Shown piece after piece: positions 53,575 to 61,023 of a DNA stretch of 61,023 nt. Made by a program: the position numbers and the translations under genes. Source of the DNA: Tenericutes bacterium HGW-Tenericutes-2 (GTDB taxonomy: Bacteria; Bacillota_I; Bacilli_A; Acholeplasmatales; Acholeplasmataceae); the NCBI GenBank assembly GCA_002839095.1, contig PGXL01000012.1:1-61023 (forward strand), written 5' to 3'. How positions within the stretch are numbered: position 1 is the stretch's first letter; the number at the start of each line of letters is the position of its first letter. Below the pieces are notes generated by a model, which worked only from the letters and a program-made list of their open reading frames with translations, made no database searches and was not told the origin of the DNA.

Positions 53575-53585
53575 ATTGTTATTTA

Positions 53586-55127
53586 TTATTCTTCTACGAA
53601 GTTTTTAACATGCTCAAGTAATAAAGGTTCTCCAGTTGTTTTACCTAATTTAACATTCTTTATTTTAACTTGATCTACATATCTAAATTGTAAGCCTTCA
53701 CCTGTCATTTTATCTAAGAAACTCATCATCGCTGGTACTTCAGGTATTGGGTTTTTAGCATAGGTAAATGTGATGTTTTCTAGTTCAATTGATTTAATGG
53801 GCTGCTCTGGTAATCCATAAAAGAATCCAGCTGCAACATGTACATTTTCACAAACCATATTTTTGAATTTAAACTTTCCTAAATACGGAGTTCTCTTATC
53901 GACTGGTAGTGCCTTTTTACTCCATACATATTCAGTCTTACCATCATCATCACAGTAATAATACATATTCATTACAAGAGGTGTAAGCACATTGTCCATA
54001 TAAATATTTTCAAATGTGATTCCATCAATAACAGCAGATTCTCCTCTACCTCTTCTGGTTTTAATTCTTAAGCCTCTATCAGTTTGTTTGAAATAGCATT
54101 GCGTGACAGTTAAATCCTTAATGCCACCGCTCATTTCACTCCCTAGTACAACTGCACCATGGCCATATGCCATCATACAATTTCTAATAATCATATCTGA
54201 AGTAGGTCTTCTATATTTCATGCCCATCTCATATTTACCGCTTTTAATTGCGATACAATCATCACCAACCGAGAAGTTTACACCAATGACATTGACATGA
54301 TCACATGACTCAGGGTCACATCCATCTGTATTTGGTGAATCCTTAGGACTAATAATTCTCATATCAATAAAATCAATATAGCTAGAAAAATATGGATGAA
54401 GATTCCAGGATGGAGTGTTCGTTACAGTTACACCTTGCATGCCGATGTTATTTGAATTGGATAGAAAAACTCCCTTTGGACGCCATGCACCACCACGCTG
54501 AATCTTATGGGTTATCCACCAATCAGAGTTTTGTGCATTACAATCAATAATACCCTCACCAATAATCTTTACATTTTCAACTAAAATACCTGTAATGATA
54601 CTAGCAAACGTTGGTGCTGGATTACCCTCCCAAGAAGATAATTCAATTAACGATCCATCCGCTTTTGTGATTTGAGCAGGAAGTATTGGATAGACACTTC
54701 TATCTGTATGTCCAAGTAAAGTCGCATTTTTAACGAGTTCAATCGTTTGATTACTCTTTAAAAATAATGGTCTAACCAAATAGGTTCCTTCAGGAATAAT
54801 GACTCTACCATGTTTAGGACATGTTAGCATTGCAGTTTGGATAGCCATGGTATCATCATTTAAGCCATTTCCAATAGCACCAAAATCCTTAACATTAAGA
54901 ACTGTTGATTCTTCTTCAGTTTGAACATCTTCCTTATATCCTAAAACTTCAATTGTATATTTTTCGCCAGGATTTAAATTATATATAGAAAAAACATTGG
55001 TATCTACTTTGCTTAGCATAACCTTGTCATTGACTTTCACATCAAAGACTTCCTTAGCATAGTAGATATCATGATTTTTAAGTTCTAAAGTTAGACTTCT
55101 TGATGATTTAAAAATAACCTTAAACAT
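53586..55127 (-). CDS. Cytoplasmic GH28 polygalacturonase (exo-type candidate)
   Basis: 513 residues. An N-terminal fibronectin-III-like domain (about 1-72) precedes a right-handed beta-helix with all GH28 motifs: NTD 266-268, DD 289-290, GHG 322-324, RIK 354-356. There is no signal peptide, so it acts inside the cell on imported oligogalacturonides; this architecture is typical of exo-polygalacturonases. Its start overlaps the upstream membrane-protein gene by eight bases. It is the last gene before the kdgA promoter. Confidence 0.9.
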   Translation of the reverse strand: MFKVIFKSSRSLTLELKNHDIYYAKEVFDVKVNDKVMLSKVDTNVFSIYNLNPGEKYTIEVLGYKEDVQTEEESTVLNVKDFGAIGNGLNDDTMAIQTAMLTCPKHGRVIIPEGTYLVRPLFLKSNQTIELVKNATLLGHTDRSVYPILPAQITKADGSLIELSSWEGNPAPTFASIITGILVENVKIIGEGIIDCNAQNSDWWITHKIQRGGAWRPKGVFLSNSNNIGMQGVTVTNTPSWNLHPYFSSYIDFIDMRIISPKDSPNTDGCDPESCDHVNVIGVNFSVGDDCIAIKSGKYEMGMKYRRPTSDMIIRNCMMAYGHGAVVLGSEMSGGIKDLTVTQCYFKQTDRGLRIKTRRGRGESAVIDGITFENIYMDNVLTPLVMNMYYYCDDDGKTEYVWSKKALPVDKRTPYLGKFKFKNMVCENVHVAAGFFYGLPEQPIKSIELENITFTYAKNPIPEVPAMMSFLDKMTGEGLQFRYVDQVKIKNVKLGKTTGEPLLLEHVKNFVEE

Positions 55128-55653
55128 TTTGATTCTCCTTAATCATATATTTTGGGTAAACTCTGTTTTTTACCTGTAACCAGATGAAATCCATTACCCA
55201 GTAGACTAAACCAAATGTAATTGGATCAATACCAATATTATCAAACCCAAAAAATAACATTCCAATCGATGGGATACCAATAGATAATAGGCCTTCTATT
55301 GCAAAATAGCTTGCTGTTATCATCACTAAAACATATCCTGCAGTTGCGAGTAAACTTAATATTGATTTTCTTTCCACATGATGCGGTAAATAATGAAGCG
55401 TTGGAAATTTATCATTATGCATCCATACAATGACTTTATTGACGATATACTCAACACCTAAGGTCATTAGTAAAAACATCGCGATTAATAAATCTTCTAC
55501 TGCATAAAAAAATGCAGTAAAAGTTAAGAAAAATGCTGCTCCTGAGACCCAAAACTTCAAAAACCCGACTTTTACTCCGGGTTTAATGTTGTTGAGCTTA
55601 TCAATGCTATAGGGATTGAATGGTTTTTGTTCCGGTTTATTATTCTTCTTCAA
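55120..55653 (-). CDS. Unrecognised small membrane protein (uronate import cassette)
   Basis: 177 residues with about four hydrophobic segments (30-47, 52-67, 95-115, 120-155). The first about 25 are hydrophilic and Lys/Asn-rich. I recognise no motif. The gene overlaps the previous small membrane-protein gene by 14 bases and GH28 by eight, so its product is made in step with the import/catabolic genes. It might be an accessory permease subunit or a DUF624-like helper, but no sequence evidence decides. Confidence 0.7.
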   Translation of the reverse strand: MKKNNKPEQKPFNPYSIDKLNNIKPGVKVGFLKFWVSGAAFFLTFTAFFYAVEDLLIAMFLLMTLGVEYIVNKVIVWMHNDKFPTLHYLPHHVERKSILSLLATAGYVLVMITASYFAIEGLLSIGIPSIGMLFFGFDNIGIDPITFGLVYWVMDFIWLQVKNRVYPKYMIKENQNV

Positions 55654-56134
55654 TTTTCACGTACTTCCAATCTACATAGAACCAAGCAAACACGGTTGCT
55701 AGTATATAAAATGCTGCACCAATCATCATAATATTCATCGAAAAATAACCAGCAGGTGTAATTACAAATTCAGGTCTTAGCTCTACTTCGGTATAAAATA
55801 CATTGACATATAGATACACAATCAAAATCTGTATCGCATTTAAGATTGTAAACATAAATAAGGAAACTGGCGATCTTTTCTTTTTAAATGATAGACTATT
55901 TGCTAATTGCACAAGTGAAATCATATAAATAGAAAATAAATAAAACCCAATCACCTTATTGGTTAATACGTTAATAGCAGCGATATGAGAAACAAAGTTG
56001 GTTTCACCTGTTCTAAAATCAAGAAAAATAGTGAAAACAATGGTTCCAATCAATGTGAAAATGACTGGAATCGAATATTTATTATAGTTATACCAGCGGA
56101 TATGCCAGGGTTCCCTTTTGATTCCATCATTCAT
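55640..56134 (-). CDS. Unrecognised small membrane protein (uronate import cassette)
   Basis: 164 residues from ATG 56134, which has GGAAG about eight bases upstream and overlaps the ATPase gene by eight bases; an in-frame start 19 codons earlier is deeper inside that gene. Four hydrophobic segments (about 18-38, 55-75, 85-108, 125-150) with an aromatic, polar N-terminus (EPWHIRWYNYNKY). No family recognised. It follows the ATPase gene and precedes another small membrane protein. Confidence 0.7.
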   Translation of the reverse strand: MNDGIKREPWHIRWYNYNKYSIPVIFTLIGTIVFTIFLDFRTGETNFVSHIAAINVLTNKVIGFYLFSIYMISLVQLANSLSFKKKRSPVSLFMFTILNAIQILIVYLYVNVFYTEVELRPEFVITPAGYFSMNIMMIGAAFYILATVFAWFYVDWKYVKIEEE

Positions 56135-57230
56135 AAATGCACACTTCCGTTTCTTTATCGAAATAATACAGGTGAGAAACATCAAAATCAAAATATGCTT
56201 CTTCCCCGCGATGAAGGATTACTCGCGAATTAATCTTTGATACTACATTTTTACTTCCAATCGTAAAATGAACAAGTGCATCAGAACCTAAAAGTTCATA
56301 TAACTCCACTTTTGATAAATGACCTTTATCCATTTTATCCTTAAGAGGTCTTTCAATTGTAATATGTTCAGGTCTAACACCTAAAACGATATCCTTACCA
56401 AAATATTCCTTACTTCTCAAAGCTTTATAACTCTTTGTTGAACTTATATCTAGTTTAACTGCACCAATCCATACAAACCCTTCACTATCTATTTTAGCAT
56501 GAAAGAAGTTCATTGGAGGCGTTCCAATAAAGTTTGCTACAAATAAGTTATTAGGTCTTGCGTATAATTCTTCTGGAGTTGCTATTTGTTGGACATATCC
56601 ATCCTTCATCACGACAATTCGATCTGCTAAAGTTAATGCTTCTATTTGATCGTGTGTTACATAAATCATCGTAACACCAAGGCGGTGATGTAATTCCTTT
56701 AATTCTTTTCTCATTTGTCCTCTAAGCTTAGCGTCCAAATTTGAAAGTGGTTCATCTAAAAGGAAAACTTTAGGATCTCTAACAATCGCGCGCCCTAAAG
56801 CTACCCTTTGTCTTTGTCCACCAGATAATTCTCTAGGTTTTCTATTTAAATAGGGAATAAGTCCTAAGACTTCAGCAGCCCACATGACACGTTCATGAAT
56901 TTTATCTGAATCTTCTTTTCTTAGTGTTAATGAAAAAGCCATATTGTGATAAACAGTCATATGTGCATAAAGCGCATAGTTTTGAAAAACCATTGCAATA
57001 TCTCTATCCTTAGGTGCTTGATCGTTAACCTTTAGATTATCGATTAATAGATCTCCAGTACTAATTTCTTCAAGTCCAGCGATCATTCTCAAAGTCGTTG
57101 ATTTCCCACAGCCTGATGGCCCAACTAAGACAATAAACTCACCATCTTTGATATCAAGGTTGAAATCAAACACAGCTTGAACTCCATTTGGGTAGATTTT
57201 ATTTACATTCGTTAAATTCATTGTTGCCAT
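56127..57230 (-). CDS. Sugar ABC transporter ATPase, MsmX/UgpC type
   Basis: About 367 residues from ATG 57230, which has GGGTGA five bases upstream. Walker A GPSGCGKST, signature ELSGGQRQRVALGRA, Walker B VFLLDEPLSNLDA and the H-loop VTHDQ are intact, with the TOBE/OB regulatory domain after about residue 240. MsmX-type ATPases drive carbohydrate importers, often several. It lies between two pairs of small membrane proteins, and the permease genes themselves are not in the window. Confidence 0.93.
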   Translation of the reverse strand: MATMNLTNVNKIYPNGVQAVFDFNLDIKDGEFIVLVGPSGCGKSTTLRMIAGLEEISTGDLLIDNLKVNDQAPKDRDIAMVFQNYALYAHMTVYHNMAFSLTLRKEDSDKIHERVMWAAEVLGLIPYLNRKPRELSGGQRQRVALGRAIVRDPKVFLLDEPLSNLDAKLRGQMRKELKELHHRLGVTMIYVTHDQIEALTLADRIVVMKDGYVQQIATPEELYARPNNLFVANFIGTPPMNFFHAKIDSEGFVWIGAVKLDISSTKSYKALRSKEYFGKDIVLGVRPEHITIERPLKDKMDKGHLSKVELYELLGSDALVHFTIGSKNVVSKINSRVILHRGEEAYFDFDVSHLYYFDKETEVCIYE

Positions 57231-57231
57231 C

Positions 57232-57666
57232 TTATTCACCCATTTCCTTCAAATGATTATGCAAAACTTGAGATTTCTTGATCGTAATCATTCCACCAGC
57301 AATTAAAAATAATGCTGAAGCTATAAGTAATACTGCGATGAATACAAAATGGAAAAATGTAATTTGACCCTTTGCTAGTAATCTTGTTGGTGCATAAAAT
57401 ATACGCAGGATATGAACTGCTGCTATCACGTTGACGATAATAGCCCATTTACGTTCATAGAATTTACAACGCTCAGCAGCTAGAAAAGTGACTAGCATCA
57501 AAACGATATTGATTAAAATCTCTATTGCAGTACTAAAATCGGGAATAATCGTACTTGGTGTAATAATAGCGAATAGTGCAGCAACACTTAAAGCAAGTCC
57601 TAAAAGAATCAGACTATAAGCACTTGAATTCGTTTGGTAACGCATCTTATCTGCTTTAATGTTCAT
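57232..57666 (-). CDS. Unrecognised small membrane protein (uronate import cassette)
   Basis: 144 residues, four hydrophobic segments (about 17-37, 46-62, 73-90, 102-127) with short loops. No motif recognised. It overlaps the 205-residue membrane protein gene by 11 bases and ends one base before the ATPase start, so it is translationally coupled to both. The location suggests a membrane component that works with the ATPase or permease. Confidence 0.7.
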   Translation of the reverse strand: MNIKADKMRYQTNSSAYSLILLGLALSVAALFAIITPSTIIPDFSTAIEILINIVLMLVTFLAAERCKFYERKWAIIVNVIAAVHILRIFYAPTRLLAKGQITFFHFVFIAVLLIASALFLIAGGMITIKKSQVLHNHLKEMGE

Positions 57667-58273
57667 GACTGATCACCATCTTTTCTATTAAACGTGCTCT
57701 TTCCTTTTGAGCTCTTAATTTTTGAACTAAAAATATGAGAAGCATAACAGCTGCTACGATCATAAAGACTGATAAAACATTACCAATCTTAAATACTTGA
57801 AAGCTCTTTTCTCCTGCTCCATGCACAGCATAAAGATAAGCAGGAACTTCTTCTTCAGTAATTCTTGCATACATTCTATTTAATACAGAATTATAATATA
57901 GTGTAATCAATGCGGATACGATTAATAAAACACTTGATAATAGACTTAAAACAATATTACTTATATAAAATTTCTTTCTCTTGATGGATCCAAAGCTTAG
58001 TGTGATTAAGACAACAAGCACCGTAATAAACCCAAGTTCACCCATTAAGCGATTTGCAGACTGAGAAGCACGGTAAAAACTACCGCCTCTAGTTTCACTA
58101 ATTACCATTGCCCAATTTGTACTATATCCCAAAACGTATACAAAATAGGATAAGCTAATAATTAGAACAAATACATAGGTGAGTGCCTGTCTATTCTTAT
58201 ATAGCCACTTGAATGATGATTTTACACCCTCAAGAATGGATTCTAATATTCTTTTAAATATATTCTTCTTCAT
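57656..58273 (-). CDS. Unrecognised small membrane protein (uronate import cassette)
   Basis: 205 residues from ATG 58273; a GTG six codons earlier is possible, and neither start has a strong ribosome site. An amphipathic basic N-terminus is followed by hydrophobic segments near 29-48, 82-95, 105-125 and 165-185, and an extramembrane stretch about 125-160. No family recognised. It is the first gene after the solute-binding protein and a GC-rich hairpin. Confidence 0.7.
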   Translation of the reverse strand: MKKNIFKRILESILEGVKSSFKWLYKNRQALTYVFVLIISLSYFVYVLGYSTNWAMVISETRGGSFYRASQSANRLMGELGFITVLVVLITLSFGSIKRKKFYISNIVLSLLSSVLLIVSALITLYYNSVLNRMYARITEEEVPAYLYAVHGAGEKSFQVFKIGNVLSVFMIVAAVMLLIFLVQKLRAQKERARLIEKMVISHEH

Positions 58274-58316
58274 AGTCACATCTACTTTCACTATATTTCA
58301 TAATCAATGTGGATGA

Positions 58317-58337
58317 TCCGGGGGAAATTCCCCCGGA
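58317..58337 (-). other. GC-rich intergenic hairpin after the solute-binding protein gene
   Basis: TCCGGGGGAA and TTCCCCCGGA form a perfect ten-base inverted repeat around one base. It has no T-run, so it is not a classical terminator. In ABC operons such stems after the binding-protein gene protect its mRNA 3' end and lower downstream expression. It stands out in this AT-rich DNA. Confidence 0.7.
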
Positions 58338-58364
58338 GACCACAAAACTAAATCTATTTGTTAA

Positions 58365-60899
58365 TTAGTTGCTTACTCTCGCTAATGCGTTATTTAGAGC
58401 TTTCTTATAAATTTCTTCATAAGTATTGATACCACTCTTCGTAACCATAGTTGTTAAATAAGTTGCTTGAGTAACACTTCCACCATTACCTGAGAAACCG
58501 AACTTAACAAGTAATGCTAGTTGAGCATCTGCCCAAATGTCATCATAAGTTAATGTTGCGATATCTGCATTTTCATTTGCAGTTAATGCAAATAATGTTG
58601 GAGATAATTGATACCATGGATTATCTGACTCATAAACACCAGCTAATCTAAATGTACCAGCTTGAACAGCGGTATTAATTCTTTGTACACCAGCAACACC
58701 TTGTGGTGACAATGTTTGGAATTCAAGACCTAAACTACGGATATGTCCAATTGGCATAGTTGCACCAACAAAACGTCTTAGGTAGTTAATCATGTTACCT
58801 GAAGCAAGTGCTTGCATTTCTGCCATTGCAGCTGCACTGATTGCAGGAATCATTTCACCATTATATTCAACTTGACCATCAATAAATCCAGCAGGACCAT
58901 AAAGATGAATGTTACCAATTGAACTATCAGATGAATAATCATATAAACCATCAAACAATTGAAGAACTCTTGCAAGTTTTACAGGATTACCTTCAACATG
59001 CTTTGGAATACCCCAAGCTTCGTTCTTAACAGCACGGACGCCTTCTGAGAAATGGAAATATTCACCATTACCCATCCAATCAACGACTGGAGGAAGCACT
59101 GCTTCAAATCTAAATGTAGAATCTACTGCTGAACCAGCTGCGATGTATCCATTTGGAGTTGATGATGCATTATAATCATAAGTCATGAAACCATAAGATC
59201 CTTGTAGTAAAATTTCTCTCCAGTTGTTAGTTTCATTAAAGCTTACAGGAATTAATGAGTCATTATACATTCTTGATAATTGATCAACAGCATCAAGAGT
59301 CTTTTGTTGTACTCTAGCATCTTCTACGATACCAGCTTCATTGAAATATGCCCATTGGTATCTTGAGAACGCACCACGAACACCATACATTTCAAGACCA
59401 CGGAATAAGTTTCTGATTCTTGAGTTAGATGCATCTCTTGGGAAGTAAATTTCAACGTCAGTCTTAGGAGTTGCATGTTCTCTAGTGATAAATTGAGGAT
59501 TTGCATTAATTACATACATTAAAGCTGTGAGTTCATCAGTATCATATGCTGCATCTGTTCCAACAAATACGTCAGATAGTTTAGCATAGCCTTGTGAACC
59601 ATAAGTGTTTTGCATATAAGTTCTAAATGCATTACCCATTGTAGCACCAGTCTTAGTAGGAAGTGCTTCTAAGATGTCAAGGATGTTTTGTGAATGAGCC
59701 TTAGTTACTACACGCGTAGTTCCATCAGGATTAGCAACTGTAACGTTAACGTTCATTACTGCTGGAGTTACTGGTTCTACAGTGAATGTTCCAGTATAAG
59801 CTGCTGAATCAAAAGTAGGTGATGCAACATCAAGAATATCTTGAACCCAGTCAATACGCATCAAGAACATTTGTTCGATTTCTCCGAAACCGTCGAAGTA
59901 AGGAGTGTAATAAATCGCACCGTTAGCTGATGTAACTGAAGATCTAACTGATGGATTTTCTCTTAGGAACTTGTTAAGGTTAGGCATGTAGTTTAAATAT
60001 TTAGTAATATCTACGAAATTACCTGTTAAACCATACTCATTGAATTGAACACCAGTACCATTAATTAAATCAGCACCAGCAAAACCTGTTGTAGCATAAG
60101 CTTGCAGTTGGTCATTTGTAGTTGCAGTTTGTTTTGTATCAACGAAAGTAACATTTAAACGTTCACCAATTGCTTCCCAAACAGGCATAATCATACCATT
60201 TGTGTAAGTCTTACCATTGAGTGAGATGTAAGGATTTGCTTCTTGGTAAGTGATACCTCTACCTTGATAGTTAATCGCAGTGTTTAAATTGATTAGTGTA
60301 GAATTTTCTGTAATGTCAGGAGTTACTGTAGTATCAAAAGATGTATTAATTGATCCAAAAGATACATTAATAGTCTTTTTACCAGCTACTGTTGAACTAA
60401 ATCCAGTTACAGTCATTTCATTTGATTCAAGCAATCTTGTTGAACCATCACTATAAAGTGCAGTAACCTTCAAGCCATCCAATGAAAGTGTACTACCAAT
60501 TGCATACATGGTCTTAAATGGAGTTGATGTAACAGATAATGCAACAAGAGTCGCTGGAGCATCTGGATTACTTACAACGATAGAGAATGTTGCAGTTTTT
60601 CCACTTGCAGTGACAGTGATTGTTTGTGCACCTGAGGCATTTCCATTAAAACCACTTACTGTATAATCCGCACTAGTCAAAATTGCTGTTGAACCATCGC
60701 TATATACAGCTTCAACTTGGATACCAGCTAAATTAAGTGCTGAACTACCTAGCTCATAAATAATTTGAGTAGGAGCTGCTTTAACTGAAATCGTTACAAG
60801 CGTTTTGTCAGTTGGAATAGTAGGTTCATCTTCATTAATACAACCAACTAAAGCAACTAGGGATAATAGTAGAACTATTAAGCCAATAAATTTCTTCAT
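58365..60899 (-). CDS. Solute-binding lipoprotein with two Ig-like repeats
   Basis: 844 residues. A signal peptide with lipobox LVGC puts the lipid on Cys20. Two bacterial Ig-like (Big_3-type) repeats follow at about 33-112 and 118-196, each with GLxV/IQV..YSDGST and a TVxGF turn. The rest is a large LplA/ExoP-type oligosaccharide-binding domain, about 640 residues. It would catch oligogalacturonides at the cell surface. The start has GGAGG upstream. The Ig repeats may act as a stalk. It is the last complete gene of the window; upstream sequence should hold the permeases. Confidence 0.85.
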   Translation of the reverse strand: MKKFIGLIVLLLSLVALVGCINEDEPTIPTDKTLVTISVKAAPTQIIYELGSSALNLAGIQVEAVYSDGSTAILTSADYTVSGFNGNASGAQTITVTASGKTATFSIVVSNPDAPATLVALSVTSTPFKTMYAIGSTLSLDGLKVTALYSDGSTRLLESNEMTVTGFSSTVAGKKTINVSFGSINTSFDTTVTPDITENSTLINLNTAINYQGRGITYQEANPYISLNGKTYTNGMIMPVWEAIGERLNVTFVDTKQTATTNDQLQAYATTGFAGADLINGTGVQFNEYGLTGNFVDITKYLNYMPNLNKFLRENPSVRSSVTSANGAIYYTPYFDGFGEIEQMFLMRIDWVQDILDVASPTFDSAAYTGTFTVEPVTPAVMNVNVTVANPDGTTRVVTKAHSQNILDILEALPTKTGATMGNAFRTYMQNTYGSQGYAKLSDVFVGTDAAYDTDELTALMYVINANPQFITREHATPKTDVEIYFPRDASNSRIRNLFRGLEMYGVRGAFSRYQWAYFNEAGIVEDARVQQKTLDAVDQLSRMYNDSLIPVSFNETNNWREILLQGSYGFMTYDYNASSTPNGYIAAGSAVDSTFRFEAVLPPVVDWMGNGEYFHFSEGVRAVKNEAWGIPKHVEGNPVKLARVLQLFDGLYDYSSDSSIGNIHLYGPAGFIDGQVEYNGEMIPAISAAAMAEMQALASGNMINYLRRFVGATMPIGHIRSLGLEFQTLSPQGVAGVQRINTAVQAGTFRLAGVYESDNPWYQLSPTLFALTANENADIATLTYDDIWADAQLALLVKFGFSGNGGSVTQATYLTTMVTKSGINTYEEIYKKALNNALARVSN

Positions 60900-60939
60900 A
60901 CTTTTCTTTCCTCCGTTTTTTCTTTCTTTTCGTATAATG

Positions 60940-60963
60940 AGACTAGGAGTTATCTCTTAGTCT
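60940..60963. other. Hairpin upstream of the solute-binding protein gene
   Basis: AGACTAGGAG (60940-60949) and CTCTTAGTCT (60954-60963) form a ten-base stem with one G-T pair around TTAT. A T-run (TTTATTTTT) follows on the plus strand only. On the minus strand, where the genes lie, no T-run follows, so it is either an intercistronic stem between permease and binding-protein genes or a terminator for an unseen plus-strand transcript. Confidence 0.5.
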
Positions 60964-61023
60964 TTTATTTTTAAGTCATTGGTAGTAAAATGAAGGCGAA
61001 GGCGTAGTTAAATTATTTGAACC

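Noticed and set aside
58317-58337. GC-rich hairpin as a Rho-independent terminator
   Set aside because: No T-run follows on either strand, so it is listed as an intercistronic stem instead.
60900-61023. Possible C-terminus of an ABC permease at the right edge
   Set aside because: None of the three minus-strand frames in the last about 120 bases looks like a permease tail, and short frames end quickly. Only non-coding leader sequence with a hairpin is supported.
1-61023. CRISPR array or prophage
   Set aside because: I saw no regularly spaced repeats, no Cas genes other than TnpB, and no integrase, capsid, terminase or lysis genes.

Overview
The window is a low-GC (roughly one third G+C), densely packed bacterial chromosome segment with almost all genes on the minus strand. 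TGA clearly acts as a stop (it ends the chain-length protein, nusB and ispH, for example) while tryptophan is TGG, so the code is the standard bacterial one and not the Mycoplasma/Spiroplasma code. Protein flavour (Mollicute/Bacilli-like YaaA, RlmCD, MsmX-type ATPase, DEAD-box helicase, MEP isoprenoid genes, no cell-wall synthesis genes here) suggests a Bacillota/Mycoplasmatota organism, most plausibly Acholeplasma-like. That placement is an inference.

Layout. 0.1-5.7 kb: an exopolysaccharide control module (response regulator with a degenerate receiver, PHP tyrosine phosphatase, Wzz-like chain-length protein, BY-kinase) plus a flavodoxin and a membrane NDP-sugar 4,6-dehydratase. 5.7-6.3 kb: very AT-rich non-coding DNA. 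6.35-17.1 kb: an accessory region. It holds a TnpB-only IS200/IS605-type element and a long co-directional array of small enzymes: four GNATs, a HAD phosphatase, a nucleotidyltransferase, an aminoglycoside-phosphotransferase-like kinase, a P-loop kinase, an MBL hydrolase, an SRPBCC protein, a terpene-cyclase-like toroid protein and an Imm-5-like protein. One decayed gene end lies among them. 17.1-30 kb: housekeeping and transport (rlmCD, ackA, hemolysin III, trmL, MATE, pncB, yaaA-cls, antiporter plus PII-like protein, IIC-like permease, tRNA-Leu). 30-40 kb: argS, a membrane thioredoxin, purB-purA, glgA, alkD-like, nfo and a DEAD-box helicase. 40-48.5 kb: ispH, dinB, then the nusB-xseA-xseB-dxs-tlyA-recN operon.

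48.6-61 kb: a pectin/uronate utilisation island. Reading with the minus strand, it runs: solute-binding lipoprotein with two Ig-like repeats, two small membrane proteins, an MsmX-type ATPase, two more small membrane proteins and a cytoplasmic GH28. A strong promoter then drives kdgA, kdgK, an IclR regulator, a TIM-barrel isomerase, kduI and kduD. Together these would bind and import oligogalacturonides, cleave them inside the cell, and convert unsaturated uronate via KDG and KDPG to pyruvate and glyceraldehyde-3-phosphate. The ABC permease genes and the enzyme that releases unsaturated galacturonate are not in the window.

The most unusual items are the cassette of four unrecognised small membrane proteins around the sugar ABC ATPase, the TnpB element whose end supplies the stop codon of a lysoplasmalogenase-like gene, the phospho-acceptor-less regulator beside the BY-kinase module, the antiporter/PII-like pair, and several transcription terminators embedded in the 3' ends of coding sequences.
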